A stretch of 64,000 bases of DNA from Brevibacillus massiliensis (GTDB lineage Bacteria; Bacillota; Bacilli; Brevibacillales; Brevibacillaceae). The translations under genes and the position numbers were made by a program. Positions within the stretch are counted from its first letter, which is position 1. Every line of letters starts with the position of its first letter. The stretch lies in contig NZ_HE978536.1 of the NCBI RefSeq assembly GCF_000311785.1, forward strand, positions 380,046 to 444,045. Direction: 5' to 3'. The notes beneath the pieces were generated by a model. That model searched no databases, was not told where the DNA came from, and worked only from the letters and a program-made list of their open reading frames with translations. Positions 55,864 to 64,000 of the stretch are shown piece after piece.

Positions 55864-56088
55864 AGGCCGTGGAGACCGAGAAAAATGGGCTCGCTTCGTT
55901 CGTGGCACGCCAGCGGGGAAGCTGGACTGGCCGTCTTCACTCCAAAAAACGGCATGTCGACTAAAAATCACCATGAGTAACTCAACGTAGAATTTGGTCG
56001 ACAAGCGTGTGCCGTTTTTTTCCGTTCCGACTGGGTGGGCGCTGCCAAGGCCTCAGCTCGCTCCATTTTTCCCGGTCTCAACGAGGCT
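55864..56088. mobile_element. MITE-like imperfect inverted-repeat element
   Basis: About 225 bp with matching ends. GGAGACCGAGAAAAATGG (left) pairs with the reverse complement of the right end, TGAGACCGGGAAAAATGG. Closer to the middle, CCAAAAAACGGCA...GTCGAC on the left faces GTCGAC...TGCCGTTTTTTTCCG on the right. No open frame is contained. The shape fits a non-autonomous miniature element or an intergenic hairpin repeat. No target-site duplication was identified. It lies between the EamA gene and the AT-rich gene, which are both foreign to the conserved order. Confidence 0.45.
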
Positions 56089-56290
56089 TTTCTTCTCTAA
56101 GTCAGAAAGTCCGTGGTCTTGTATTCCTACCGGGGCAGCCCTATTTCATACTCCTAATACATACTCGCCTGCCATACTCACATTCCTACGGGTGTTTGTC
56201 TCAAATGAACTTGAAAAAAGGGCTGGTAATGAAAGGTAGGTTGATTAAACTGTAGAAATCGTCGTAACTTCGGTGTATTTGCATCAATCA
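56089..56290. other. Intergenic stretch without a recognisable gene
   Basis: Base composition falls from GC-rich to AT-rich along this stretch. I see no frame with a ribosome-binding site and no clear promoter. It marks the border of the AT-rich segment. Confidence 0.5.
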
Positions 56291-56334
56291 TTAAACAAAC
56301 TCCCTTGCTTCCTTTGTCAAGGGAGTTTGTTTAA
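56291..56334 (-). terminator. 17-bp perfect hairpin, probable terminator of the AT-rich gene
   Basis: TTAAACAAACTCCCTTG pairs perfectly with CAAGGGAGTTTGTTTAA across a 10-base loop, 70 bp beyond the stop of the AT-rich gene. The T-rich 3' arm can serve as the release signal in either direction. Confidence 0.7.
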
Positions 56335-56403
56335 AAATCTAAAACCACTAAATTTCAAGTGAATCATTATGGAATGTATGTTGTTAAAGATTACTAACGA
56401 CCT

Positions 56404-57684
56404 TTAATAATCGTATCGCACAGTAATAGAGTGATCGGCATCGGCCTCAACATCTATCCCCGAGTAAAAATTTACAGTGTGGTCAATATCAATTGCAGCA
56501 TATGAACCGGTGGATGCCCACGCAGTAACGAACTCATAATCGTACTGATCAGACTCCAATTGGTTGTCTCTAACTATCCATTTAGCATAATCATAGGTCT
56601 TATTTAATGTAAGATCAATATCAGGTTCTGAATCAAGTGTATAGGTATACGATATATTAAATGGGAAACTTAAACTAATACTATAAGGGTTAGAGGATGT
56701 GTCATTTGGAGAAGCATCATCAAGTTGGTCACCATCAAAGGGAAGATCGTGTTTGACACTGAATCTTTCTGCATCCCAACTCCATGAATACGTTTCGATT
56801 GTGCTTGTATCTTTAACATAGAAGAAATCGTAGTCGGAATCAGATTCATCGGTAACTTTATAAAGTTTCCACTGTGAATTTATCGATCCTACTTTGTCGT
56901 TTAAATAATATGCATTGGCTATGATATCATATTCGCTATCAACAATTTTGGCTGAGGCCAATGACATATTTGACTTTTCAATATCTTTGTTTTCATGTTC
57001 TAAGATTTCCTTCAAATAAATTTCATCGGTTAAATCGATCTTTCCCTTATCATCGTAATTATTAATATCAGAAATAAACACTTTATAGGAAGCATCTTTA
57101 TCTAGAGTGTAACCAATGATTTCATGTATATTATCGCTAATATTGTATGATCCTTCCTTCTCTTTCAATTTCTTTTTTTCTTTCTTACTGTCATGGAAGG
57201 AAACTTTAATCGTTTCTTTTGAATCACTGCTTTCTATTTTAGAATATATGTTTTCTATTCCTAATAGTTCACAGTATTCTTCAACAGTAAGACCACCATA
57301 TAAGAATACCTTTTTACCATCAGAAAGAGCGGTTTGTAGAGATTCTTGTAATTTTTTGTCTCCTTTAACATCTTTATAGTTATAGGCGATTGAATTAAAT
57401 TCAGATACATCTTCTTTTTCCTCAGGATGAATAGATTTTATTATGATTTTTTTATCTTTTAATGCCTGTTTAACATTATCAAATGCACCATTATCGGACC
57501 AGAAATCTAAATTTTCTAAATTATTCCGGGATGCAAATAGCAGTTCCTTGGATTCGGATTTTGCAAGTACACTTTTTGACTGTAAATTAATGGAGTAAGG
57601 AGAAAGTGTAATTGCTGACGTAAGTATTCCAACCAATGCCACTCGACAAATGTTTTGCTCGAAAAATGAAAATTTTTTGAGCAT
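56404..57684 (-). CDS. Secreted protein of unknown function, AT-rich gene
   Basis: 426 residues. Signal peptide at about 1-41 (NICRVALVGILTSAITLSPYS, with cleavage likely after VLAKS or nearby). Then a Lys/Asp/Glu-rich region (about 45-240) and a beta-rich, Asp/Ser/Tyr-rich C-terminal domain (about 290-426) with alternating patterns such as YSISLSFPFNISYTYTLD and HSITVRYDY. One internal cysteine (VEEYCELLG); no catalytic motif recognised. The gene is far richer in A and T than its neighbours, with AAA/GAT/TTT-type codons, so recent transfer is likely. Good AAGGAGG before the ATG, and a TTTACA-17-TATATT promoter. Host-interaction or bacteriocin-like roles are only guesses. Confidence 0.85.
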   Translation of the reverse strand: MLKKFSFFEQNICRVALVGILTSAITLSPYSINLQSKSVLAKSESKELLFASRNNLENLDFWSDNGAFDNVKQALKDKKIIIKSIHPEEKEDVSEFNSIAYNYKDVKGDKKLQESLQTALSDGKKVFLYGGLTVEEYCELLGIENIYSKIESSDSKETIKVSFHDSKKEKKKLKEKEGSYNISDNIHEIIGYTLDKDASYKVFISDINNYDDKGKIDLTDEIYLKEILEHENKDIEKSNMSLASAKIVDSEYDIIANAYYLNDKVGSINSQWKLYKVTDESDSDYDFFYVKDTSTIETYSWSWDAERFSVKHDLPFDGDQLDDASPNDTSSNPYSISLSFPFNISYTYTLDSEPDIDLTLNKTYDYAKWIVRDNQLESDQYDYEFVTAWASTGSYAAIDIDHTVNFYSGIDVEADADHSITVRYDY

Positions 57685-57736
57685 TTTTGCCTCCTTATTT
57701 TTTACTCTTATGGTAGAGTTTATGATTTAAAAATCT

Positions 57737-57765
57737 AATATAACACAGTAGGAGTGAGATGTAAA
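57737..57765 (-). promoter_or_regulatory. Sigma-A promoter of the AT-rich gene
   Basis: On the minus strand TTTACA (57760-57765) and TATATT (57737-57742) are separated by 17 bp, about 50 bases before the start codon. Confidence 0.65.
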
Positions 57766-58150
57766 CTGAAAAATGTAAAAATGTGTTATTGTTTTGTAGA
57801 ATAATGGAAATAACTATATCTTATCATCTTCCATATGGCAAATTAGAATTCTGTCAAGATTAATGGTTTTTTTATAGCCTATGTGCCTGTGATGACATAG
57901 AAGAATTCGGTAATTGTTTTCATGTTTATTCATTTCAGGAGGAATTAAATTCAAACAACCTAATCCTGATACTAACAGGCTTAGGTTGTTTAAATTTTAT
58001 CTTTGTAGGTTTTGAAAATCCGTATAAAGGAGTAAATAAAGCGACGAATATAGATCACTATGCTATTTCGATACGGAAAAATGTAAACCGAACACTGATA
58101 TATTCAAAAAAGATTCGATAGACTTATTATTGATCAAATCGGCGAGTCGC
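57766..58150. other. AT-rich intergenic region, possible gene remnant
   Basis: About 385 bp of AT-rich sequence with no complete gene. It contains the hairpin at 57954-57992. Before it, the plus strand reads ...FIHFRRN-stop, which could be the tail of a decayed gene. Composition returns to normal abruptly at the engB end, near 58140. Confidence 0.5.
57954..57992 (+). terminator. Hairpin in the AT-rich region
   Basis: AAACAACCTAATCCTG pairs with CAGGCTTAGGTTGTTT with one mismatch across a 7-base loop, followed on the plus strand by AAATTTTATCTTT. No intact gene precedes it, so it may be the leftover terminator of a lost gene. Confidence 0.55.
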
Positions 58151-58777
58151 TTACGGCGACTTCGGCGCAGTCGCAGCCTGCGGATCGCCAGCCTCGTTCA
58201 AGCGGCGGTTGATTTCAGCCCAGAGTTCGTCCTTGCCTTGGCCGGTCTCGGAGGAGAAGACGATCAGCGTATCGGACGGCCGCATGTTCAGCGTATTGCG
58301 GATCACCTTCAGGTGCTGCTGCCACCTTCCGCGGGCGATCTTGTCTCCCTTGGTCGCGACGACGACGGTGTCCAGGCCGATCTGCTTGCAGTACTCGTAC
58401 ATGGCCACATCGTCTTTGCTGGGAGCGTGGCGGATGTCGACGAGCTGGATGATGAACTTCAGCTCTTTGCGGCTGGTCAAATAGGTGTCGATCATCCCGC
58501 CCCATTGGCTCTTGAGCGATTTGGACACTTTGGCGTAGCCGTAGCCGGGAAAGTCGACAAAGTAGAGTGATTTGTTCACGAGAAAGTAGTTGAGCGTCTG
58601 CGTCTTGCCCGGCCTGGAGCTCGTCCTCGCCAAGGCTTTGCGGTTTAGCATTTTGTTGATGAGAGACGACTTCCCGACATTGGAGCGACCTGCCAGGGCG
58701 ATCTCCGGCAGGCCTTCCGTCGGGTACTGTTTCGGGGAAACAGCGCTGATGATAAATTCGGCAGAAGTAACCTTCAT
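58151..58777 (-). CDS. engB: Ribosome biogenesis GTPase EngB (YsxC)
   Basis: Essential GTPase for late 50S subunit assembly. 208 residues. P-loop [15 protein letters not shown] (around 30), switch region [15 protein letters not shown]3 [13 protein letters not shown]4 ATKGDKIAR, and [13 protein letters not shown] near the C-terminus. ATG 1 bp after the lonA stop, with its ribosome-binding site (GGTGA) inside the lonA end, so it is translationally linked. The lonA-engB order is conserved; in B. subtilis hemA follows directly, whereas here about 3.5 kb separate them. Confidence 0.97.
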   Translation of the reverse strand: MKVTSAEFIISAVSPKQYPTEGLPEIALAGRSNVGKSSLINKMLNRKALARTSSRPGKTQTLNYFLVNKSLYFVDFPGYGYAKVSKSLKSQWGGMIDTYLTSRKELKFIIQLVDIRHAPSKDDVAMYEYCKQIGLDTVVVATKGDKIARGRWQQHLKVIRNTLNMRPSDTLIVFSSETGQGKDELWAEINRRLNEAGDPQAATAPKSP

Positions 58778-58778
58778 C

Positions 58779-61118
58779 TTACTTCACCAAATCATTCTTG
58801 ACCAAGGCATGGATAAGGACGTCATTCAAGTGATCCACAGGGATAAACCGCAGCTCCTTGCGTACGCTCTCCGGAATGTCGTCAATGTCTTTTTCATTCT
58901 CCTTGGGAATGATAACCTCCTGCAATCCGGCCCGGTGAGCGGACAGCGCCTTTTCCTTCAAACCGCCAATCGGCAGCACCCGCCCCCGCAGGGTAATCTC
59001 GCCTGTCATTCCCACTTCCTTGCGAACGGCAATGCCCGTCAGCGCAGACACCAAAGCGGTCGCCATCGTAATCCCGGCAGAAGGGCCGTCTTTGGGAATC
59101 GCTCCCTCCGGGACGTGGATGTGAATGTCGTTTTTCTCGTAAAACTCGGGGTCGATCTTCCACTCATTGGCACGGGAGCGGATGTAGCTGAACGCCGCCT
59201 GCGCAGATTCCTTCATCACGTCGCCGAGCTGCCCGGTCAAGGTGAGCTTTCCTTTCCCCGGCAGCACGCTTACCTCTACATTGAGCGTATCTCCGCCCGT
59301 CTCCGTCCAAGCCAGCCCGGTAACCGAACCGACCTGATCCTCCCGCTCGGCCAAGCCGAAGCGGTAGCGGGGCTTGCCCAGCAGCGTCTCCACAGTGTTC
59401 GGCGTCACGACCACCCGCTTTTTCTCGCCGCTGACGATCAGCTTGGCCGCTTTTCGGCAGATGTTGGCCGCCTCCCGGTTCAAATTGCGCACGCCTGCCT
59501 CCCTGGTGTACTGGCGGATCACCTTTAGCATCGCCTCTTCGTTGACCTGCAGTTTATCTTTGCCAAGCCCGTGTTCTTGCATTTGCTTGGGCAGCAGGTA
59601 ACCCTGCATGATCTTCAGCTTCTCCACTTCGGTATAACCGGAGATGTAGATCGTCTCCATCCGGTCAAGCAAGGGACGAGGGATGGTGTGCAGCGTATTG
59701 GCCGTCGTGATGAACATCACCTGTGACAAGTCGTACGTCTCTTCTATGTAGTGGTCGCTGAACTTGTCGTTCTGATTGGGGTCCAGGACTTCCAGCAGGG
59801 CGGAAGCGGGGTCGCCGCGGAAGTCGGATGCCAGCTTGTCGATTTCGTCCAACAGAAAGACGGGATTGACTGTCCCCGCCGACTTCATCCCTTGGATAAT
59901 CCGCCCCGGCATGGCGCCGACATACGTGCGGCGATGGCCGCGAATTTCCGCTTCATCGCGAACCCCGCCGAGCGAGATGCGGACAAATTCGCGCTCCAGC
60001 GCACGGGCAATCGAGCGGGCCAGCGATGTTTTCCCCACGCCGGGCGGACCGACGAGGCAGAGAATCGGACCGCGCATGTGGTTGACCAGCTTTTGCACGG
60101 CCAGGTATTCCAGCACCCGTTCCTTTGGCTTCTCCAGCCCGTAGTGGTCTTCGTTCAGCACCTTTTCGGCATGCGCGATATCGAGGTTGTCGATCGTCTT
60201 GCGCGTCCACGGCAGAGCGAGCAGAGTGTCAACATACGTGCGGATGACACTTCCCTCGGCAGATGTGGACGGCATCTTTTCCAGACGTTCCAGTTCCTTC
60301 TTGATCTTGCTCCTGATCCGGTCCGGAACATCCGACTTGTCCAACTGCTCCAGCAGTTCGTCCACTTCTCCGGCGCGCCCTTCCTTTTCCCCGAGCTCCT
60401 TTTGGATCGCCTTCATCTGTTCGCGCAAGTAGTACTCTTTTTGCGTCTTTTCCATCTGTTTTTTCACACGCTGCCCGATCTTGCGTTCCAACTCGAGAAT
60501 ATCCCGTTCGTTGTTGAGGATTTTGAGCAGGATTTCCAGCCGCTCTTGAATGTCGACGGTCTCCAGAATCTGCTGTTTATCCTGCATCTTCAAGGGCAGG
60601 TGGGAAGCGATAACGTCGGCAAGCCTTCCCGGCTCTTCGATGTCGCTTACGGATGAGAAGGTTTCCGGGGAGATTTTTTTCGACAGCTTGATGTACTGCT
60701 CAAAGTGATTCAACACGGAGCGCATCAATGCTTCTACTTCGTTCTCCTTTCCCGGATTCTCTTCCAGGTATGTAATGATTACTTGGAAATAATCGTCTTC
60801 GCGGGTAAATTCTTCAATTTTCGCCCGCTGCAGCCCCTCAACCAGGACGCGTATCGTACCGTTGGGCAGCTTCAGCATCTGCTTGACGCGGGCAACCGTC
60901 CCCACTTGAAAAATTTGGGCGGCTCCCGGGTCTTCCACTTGAACTTCTTCTTGTGTAGCCAACAAAATTTTATTGTCATCCACCATGGCTCGTTCCAAGG
61001 CCTTGATTGATTTTTCCCGACCTACGTCCAGGTGGAGAACCATGCTAGGATACACCAGCAACCCGCGGAGCGGTAACAATGGAATCTCTCTTTTTCCACT
61101 CGTATCTTCCATGGCCAT
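58779..61118 (-). CDS. lonA: ATP-dependent protease LonA
   Basis: Cytosolic AAA+ serine protease degrading misfolded and regulatory proteins. 779 residues. N-terminal substrate domain from [27 protein letters not shown]; coiled coil; AAA module with Walker [16 protein letters not shown] and Walker [12 protein letters not shown]; protease domain with the catalytic serine in [14 protein letters not shown] and the lysine in [14 protein letters not shown]. The ATG at 61118 follows GGGGGAG and AGGAGG; ATG 61112 is also possible. Located downstream of lonB. Confidence 0.97.
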   Translation of the reverse strand: MAMEDTSGKREIPLLPLRGLLVYPSMVLHLDVGREKSIKALERAMVDDNKILLATQEEVQVEDPGAAQIFQVGTVARVKQMLKLPNGTIRVLVEGLQRAKIEEFTREDDYFQVIITYLEENPGKENEVEALMRSVLNHFEQYIKLSKKISPETFSSVSDIEEPGRLADVIASHLPLKMQDKQQILETVDIQERLEILLKILNNERDILELERKIGQRVKKQMEKTQKEYYLREQMKAIQKELGEKEGRAGEVDELLEQLDKSDVPDRIRSKIKKELERLEKMPSTSAEGSVIRTYVDTLLALPWTRKTIDNLDIAHAEKVLNEDHYGLEKPKERVLEYLAVQKLVNHMRGPILCLVGPPGVGKTSLARSIARALEREFVRISLGGVRDEAEIRGHRRTYVGAMPGRIIQGMKSAGTVNPVFLLDEIDKLASDFRGDPASALLEVLDPNQNDKFSDHYIEETYDLSQVMFITTANTLHTIPRPLLDRMETIYISGYTEVEKLKIMQGYLLPKQMQEHGLGKDKLQVNEEAMLKVIRQYTREAGVRNLNREAANICRKAAKLIVSGEKKRVVVTPNTVETLLGKPRYRFGLAEREDQVGSVTGLAWTETGGDTLNVEVSVLPGKGKLTLTGQLGDVMKESAQAAFSYIRSRANEWKIDPEFYEKNDIHIHVPEGAIPKDGPSAGITMATALVSALTGIAVRKEVGMTGEITLRGRVLPIGGLKEKALSAHRAGLQEVIIPKENEKDIDDIPESVRKELRFIPVDHLNDVLIHALVKNDLVK

Positions 61119-61274
61119 GCTCCCCCAATCCTCCTGTAAACTCATGCTCTTCTTGGATTTGTAGCGTTTTTGTTCCATTTTATCGTAAACCGGAGACAAT
61201 GTCTAATCTGCCGGACAGTTGCCGGCGTTTTCCGGGCAAACGAAGGGCAGCCCAGACCCCAAACAGCCGGGCTG

Positions 61275-62978
61275 TTACATCGGCAGGCTGGACGAGGCCA
61301 AGCCGTCTGCCTGGATCGGCACGGAAAACGGCGCAGCCGCCGGTTCGCTCACCTCTTCGGTTTCTTCCACCAGAGACAGGCGAATGGCCTCTTCTACCGT
61401 CGACACAGGGATGATCTGAATCTCCTTCATCTCCTCGAAGATCGACTGCCAATTCTCCGCCGGAATCAAGACGCGTGTCGCCCCCGCAAGTTTGGCTGCC
61501 TCCACCTTGGCGACCACGCCGCCGACCGGCTTTACTTTGCCGTGAATGCTCACTTCGCCGGTCAGCGCTACCCGGTTGTCGATCGGCTTTTCCTTGATCG
61601 CCGAGTAGATCGCGGCGGCAATCGTAATCCCTGCAGAAGGGCCGTCGATCGGGATGCCGCCGGGGAAGTTGATGTGCAGGTCGTAATCGCAGGGGCAGAG
61701 GCCCATCCGCTGAAGGACGGTCAGGACATTTTCGATCGAACCTTTGGCCATCGACTTGCGGCGGATCGTCCGGCTGCGGCCGCCCATTTCTTCCTCCTCC
61801 ACCAACCCGGTCATCGTCACCCGTCCGCTGCCGGGGACCAGGGCGGGAGAGGCGGTCACTTCCAGCTCCATGACGGTGCCCATGTTGGGTCCGTACACAG
61901 CCAAACCGTTGACGAGGCCGACCTGCGGCTGCTCGTGCACCTGTTTCTCCTGGCGCGGGGATTTTTGGCTGCTGTGCACGACCCATTCCACATCGGATGC
62001 CCGAATCTCCTGTCTGCCTTCGGTAAGTGCAATGCCGGCAGCGATTTGCAGCGTGTTGATCGCTTCCCGCCCGTTCGTCGCGTACAGCTGAATCACTTCA
62101 GCTGCTTCCTGCGAGACTTCCATCTCCATCTTTTGCGAAGCCGTCCTGACGATACTGCCAATCTCCTGCGGCTTCAACGGGCGGAAGAATATTTCCAGGC
62201 AGCGCGAACGCAGGGCCGGAGGGATGTCCTCCGGTGTGCGGGTGGTCGCCCCTACCAAACGGAAGTCCGCCGGCAGCCCGTACTGAAAGATGTCGTGAAT
62301 GTGCTGGGGAATTTGCGTATTTTCTTCGCTGTAGTAAGCGCTCTCCAGGATCACCCGCCGGTCCTCCAGCACTTTGAGCAGCTTGTTCATTTGAATGGGA
62401 TGAAGCTCGCCGATTTCGTCGAGAAACAAAACCCCGCCATGCGCTTTGGTAACGGCACCCGGTTTAGGCTGCGGGATTCCCGCTTGCCCAAGCGAACCGG
62501 CTCCTTGATAGATCGGATCGTGCACCGAGCCAATCAGCGGGTCGGCGATTCCCCGTTCGTCAAAGCGGGCAATCGTCGCGTCAATCTCGACAAACTTGGC
62601 ATCCTGCTTAAACGGCGAGTGGGCCGTCTTCTTCGCCTCTTCAAGCACCACGCGGGCAGCGGCAGTCTTGCCGACGCCGGGGGGACCGTAGATGATCACA
62701 TGCTGCGGATTGGGCCCGCACAGTGCGGCCCGCAGCGCCCGCAGTCCGTCTTCCTGACCGACGATCTCACTCAGTGAAGCGGGGCGAGTCTTTTCCGAGA
62801 GCGGTTCCGTAAGGGCGACCATGCGCAGCTTGCGCAATTGATCCACTTCTTTTCGCGACTCGCGGTCAACGGACGTCTTCGAGTTCCTTTGGGTTTTGAG
62901 CAGATTCCAAAAATAAGCGCCGATGATGACACCGACGACTACTTCAATGCTGGCGATGACTAGAGTCGTATACTCCAT
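61275..62978 (-). CDS. lonB: ATP-dependent protease LonB (sporulation-associated)
   Basis: Lon paralogue of spore formers; in B. subtilis it acts in the forespore under sigma-F. 567 residues. It starts with a membrane-like segment (MEYTTLVIASIEVVVGVIIGAYFWNLL) in place of the long N-terminal Lon domain. The AAA part has [19 protein letters not shown] and VLFLDEIGELHPIQ; the protease part has [16 protein letters not shown] and GVVAKVEAAKLAGA. The ATG at 62978 follows GGGAGGG; the upstream ATG at 62996 lies at the ribosome-binding site. It lies between clpX and lonA, as in B. subtilis. Confidence 0.95.
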   Translation of the reverse strand: MEYTTLVIASIEVVVGVIIGAYFWNLLKTQRNSKTSVDRESRKEVDQLRKLRMVALTEPLSEKTRPASLSEIVGQEDGLRALRAALCGPNPQHVIIYGPPGVGKTAAARVVLEEAKKTAHSPFKQDAKFVEIDATIARFDERGIADPLIGSVHDPIYQGAGSLGQAGIPQPKPGAVTKAHGGVLFLDEIGELHPIQMNKLLKVLEDRRVILESAYYSEENTQIPQHIHDIFQYGLPADFRLVGATTRTPEDIPPALRSRCLEIFFRPLKPQEIGSIVRTASQKMEMEVSQEAAEVIQLYATNGREAINTLQIAAGIALTEGRQEIRASDVEWVVHSSQKSPRQEKQVHEQPQVGLVNGLAVYGPNMGTVMELEVTASPALVPGSGRVTMTGLVEEEEMGGRSRTIRRKSMAKGSIENVLTVLQRMGLCPCDYDLHINFPGGIPIDGPSAGITIAAAIYSAIKEKPIDNRVALTGEVSIHGKVKPVGGVVAKVEAAKLAGATRVLIPAENWQSIFEEMKEIQIIPVSTVEEAIRLSLVEETEEVSEPAAAPFSVPIQADGLASSSLPM

Positions 62979-63076
62979 CTTGGTATTCCCTCCCATGAAA
63001 TCCGTGTATGCGAGGACACGTCCGCAAAACTATATAGAGTAGTATTGCCCGCAGAGAGGGGGAGTAAACGAAAAAA

Positions 63077-63101
63077 GCCGCCCTTCGGTGAAAAGGGTGG
63101 C
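63077..63101 (-). terminator. Terminator after clpX
   Basis: Stem GCCACCCTT / AAGGGCGGC with one mismatch, followed by TTTTTT on the minus strand, 10 bp after the clpX stop. Confidence 0.85.
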
Positions 63102-63110
63102 AGAAGTTCT

Positions 63111-64000
63111 TTATGCCGATTCGCTTCGGACGATATCTCCTTCTTTATTCGTCAAGAGCGGCTTCGCTTTTTCGCGAACGGTCTCTTCCGTGATGCGGCA
63201 CTTCTCGACATCTTCGCGGGACGGCAATTCGTACATCATGTCAAGCATGATCTGTTCGATGATCGCCCGCAGACCGCGCGCCCCGGTGTTGCGCTTGATC
63301 GCTTCCAGAGCGATCTGCCGCAGCGCTCCTTCCTCGAATTCCAGTTCGACACCGTCGAGGCTGAGCAGTTTTTGGTACTGTTTGATCAGCGCGTTTTTCG
63401 GCTCGGTCAAGATCCGGATCAGCGTTTCCTCATCGAGCGGCTCCAGTGTAGCCATCACCGGCAAACGGCCGACAAATTCCGGGATCAGCCCGAACTTCAG
63501 CAAGTCTTCCGGCAAGACGTACTTCAGGTACTCCCCTGCCTTCAGATCGCCCGAGATCCCTTCCGCCGTATCCGCGCCAAAGCCGATGACTTTCTTGCCG
63601 ATCCGCCGTTTGATGATCTGTTCAATGCCGTCAAAGGCACCGCCGCAGATAAACAGGATGTTGGAGGTATCAATCTGGATAAACTCCTGATGCGGGTGTT
63701 TGCGGCCGCCTTGTGGCGGAACGCTGGCCACCGTGCCTTCAAGGATTTTCAGCAGCGCCTGCTGTACGCCCTCGCCCGACACGTCGCGGGTGATGGACGG
63801 ATTTTCCGATTTGCGGGCCACCTTGTCAATCTCGTCGATGTAAATAATGCCTTTTTCCGCTTTTTCCACGTCGTAATCGGCCGCCTGGATCAGCTTCAAC
63901 AGGATGTTCTCAACGTCTTCTCCGACGTAGCCGGCCTCGGTGAGCGAGGTGGCGTCAGCGATCGCAAACGGCACGTTCAGAATGCGGGCGAGCGTCTGCG
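63111..64000 (-). CDS. clpX: ClpX ATPase subunit, C-terminal part (cut by window edge)
   Basis: Unfoldase of the ClpXP protease. Only about the last 296 residues are in the window; the gene continues past 64000 on the minus strand. Visible are [33 protein letters not shown]; Walker [14 protein letters not shown]; pore loop YVGED; sensor and lid motifs ([20 protein letters not shown]); and the C-terminal [25 protein letters not shown]. The end SESA is short, as in Bacillales. The N-terminal zinc-binding domain and Walker A motif lie outside the window. Gene order with lonB agrees. Confidence 0.97.
   Translation of the reverse strand, partial: QTLARILNVPFAIADATSLTEAGYVGEDVENILLKLIQAADYDVEKAEKGIIYIDEIDKVARKSENPSITRDVSGEGVQQALLKILEGTVASVPPQGGRKHPHQEFIQIDTSNILFICGGAFDGIEQIIKRRIGKKVIGFGADTAEGISGDLKAGEYLKYVLPEDLLKFGLIPEFVGRLPVMATLEPLDEETLIRILTEPKNALIKQYQKLLSLDGVELEFEEGALRQIALEAIKRNTGARGLRAIIEQIMLDMMYELPSREDVEKCRITEETVREKAKPLLTNKEGDIVRSESA

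Noticed and set aside
55690-56004. 104-codon minus-strand frame across the EamA gene end and the inverted-repeat element
   Set aside because: It crosses a strong terminator and a repeat, has no ribosome-binding site and no hydrophobic or domain pattern.
61170-62777. 535-codon open frame on the plus strand
   Set aside because: It lies fully antisense to lonB, whose motifs are intact; no ribosome-binding site and low-complexity Arg/His/Asp composition typical of a reverse-strand shadow in GC-rich DNA.

Overview
The window looks like a chromosome segment from an endospore-forming Bacillales bacterium of the Brevibacillus/Paenibacillaceae type. The genes for spo0B, spoIVFA/FB, spoIIB and spoVID point to sporulation. 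Gene order follows the known Bacillus subtilis block clpX-lonB-lonA-engB-hemA...hemL-spoVID-ysxE-valS-folC-comC-spoIIB-maf-radC-mreBCD-minCD-spoIVFAB-rplU-prp-rpmA-spo0B-obg-pheB-pheA. The body is moderately GC-rich, and the assignment near Brevibacillus is inference. Almost everything is on the minus strand, so transcription runs from the right edge to the left. No tRNA, rRNA, CRISPR array or transposase gene was seen.

Layout, right to left. 64000-58150: clpX (cut by the edge), lonB, lonA and engB, for protein quality control and ribosome assembly. 58150-54850: an insertion relative to B. subtilis, with an AT-rich gene for a secreted protein of unknown function, a MITE-like imperfect inverted repeat and an EamA transporter. 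54650-45840: a tetrapyrrole operon hemA-hemX-sirC-hemC-cobA/hemD-hemB-[fused siroheme decarboxylase]-hemL. It carries both the route to uroporphyrinogen III and a siroheme branch. 45810-42020: a plus-strand surface-polysaccharide cassette (nucleotide-sugar dehydrogenase, epimerase, tandem family 2 glycosyltransferase with a frameshift). 41770-38210: the spore coat group spoVID, ysxE and a second CotS-like gene. 37810-33040: a YitT-type membrane protein and a PP2C phosphatase / HATPase kinase / STAS antagonist partner-switching module. 33040-27230: valS behind a T-box leader, folC and murC. 27020-15380: prepilin peptidase, SpoIIB, DUF4321-like protein, Maf, RadC and the cell-shape/division set mreBCD, mrdA (PBP2), minCD and rodA. 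15380-12350: cold-shock protein, SpoIVFA/SpoIVFB and a membrane protein. 12280-5350: RNase E/G, a chemotaxis receptor, rplU-prp-rpmA, spo0B and obg. 5330-1: a SAM-I (S-box) riboswitch, then pheB-hom-thrC-thrB-pheA.

How the genes work together: the cell-shape and division genes (MreBCD, PBP2, RodA, MinCD) sit with sporulation genes that share the same membranes (SpoIIB, SpoIVFA/FB, SpoVID). The left end is a joint threonine/phenylalanine operon with a methionine-sensing riboswitch upstream. The hem operon is the most unusual part. It holds every enzyme from glutamyl-tRNA to uroporphyrinogen III, then the first steps of siroheme synthesis and a two-domain protein resembling AhbA+AhbB siroheme decarboxylase. 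Most starts were reset from the longest open frame to a downstream codon with a good Shine-Dalgarno sequence; the reason is given in each entry.
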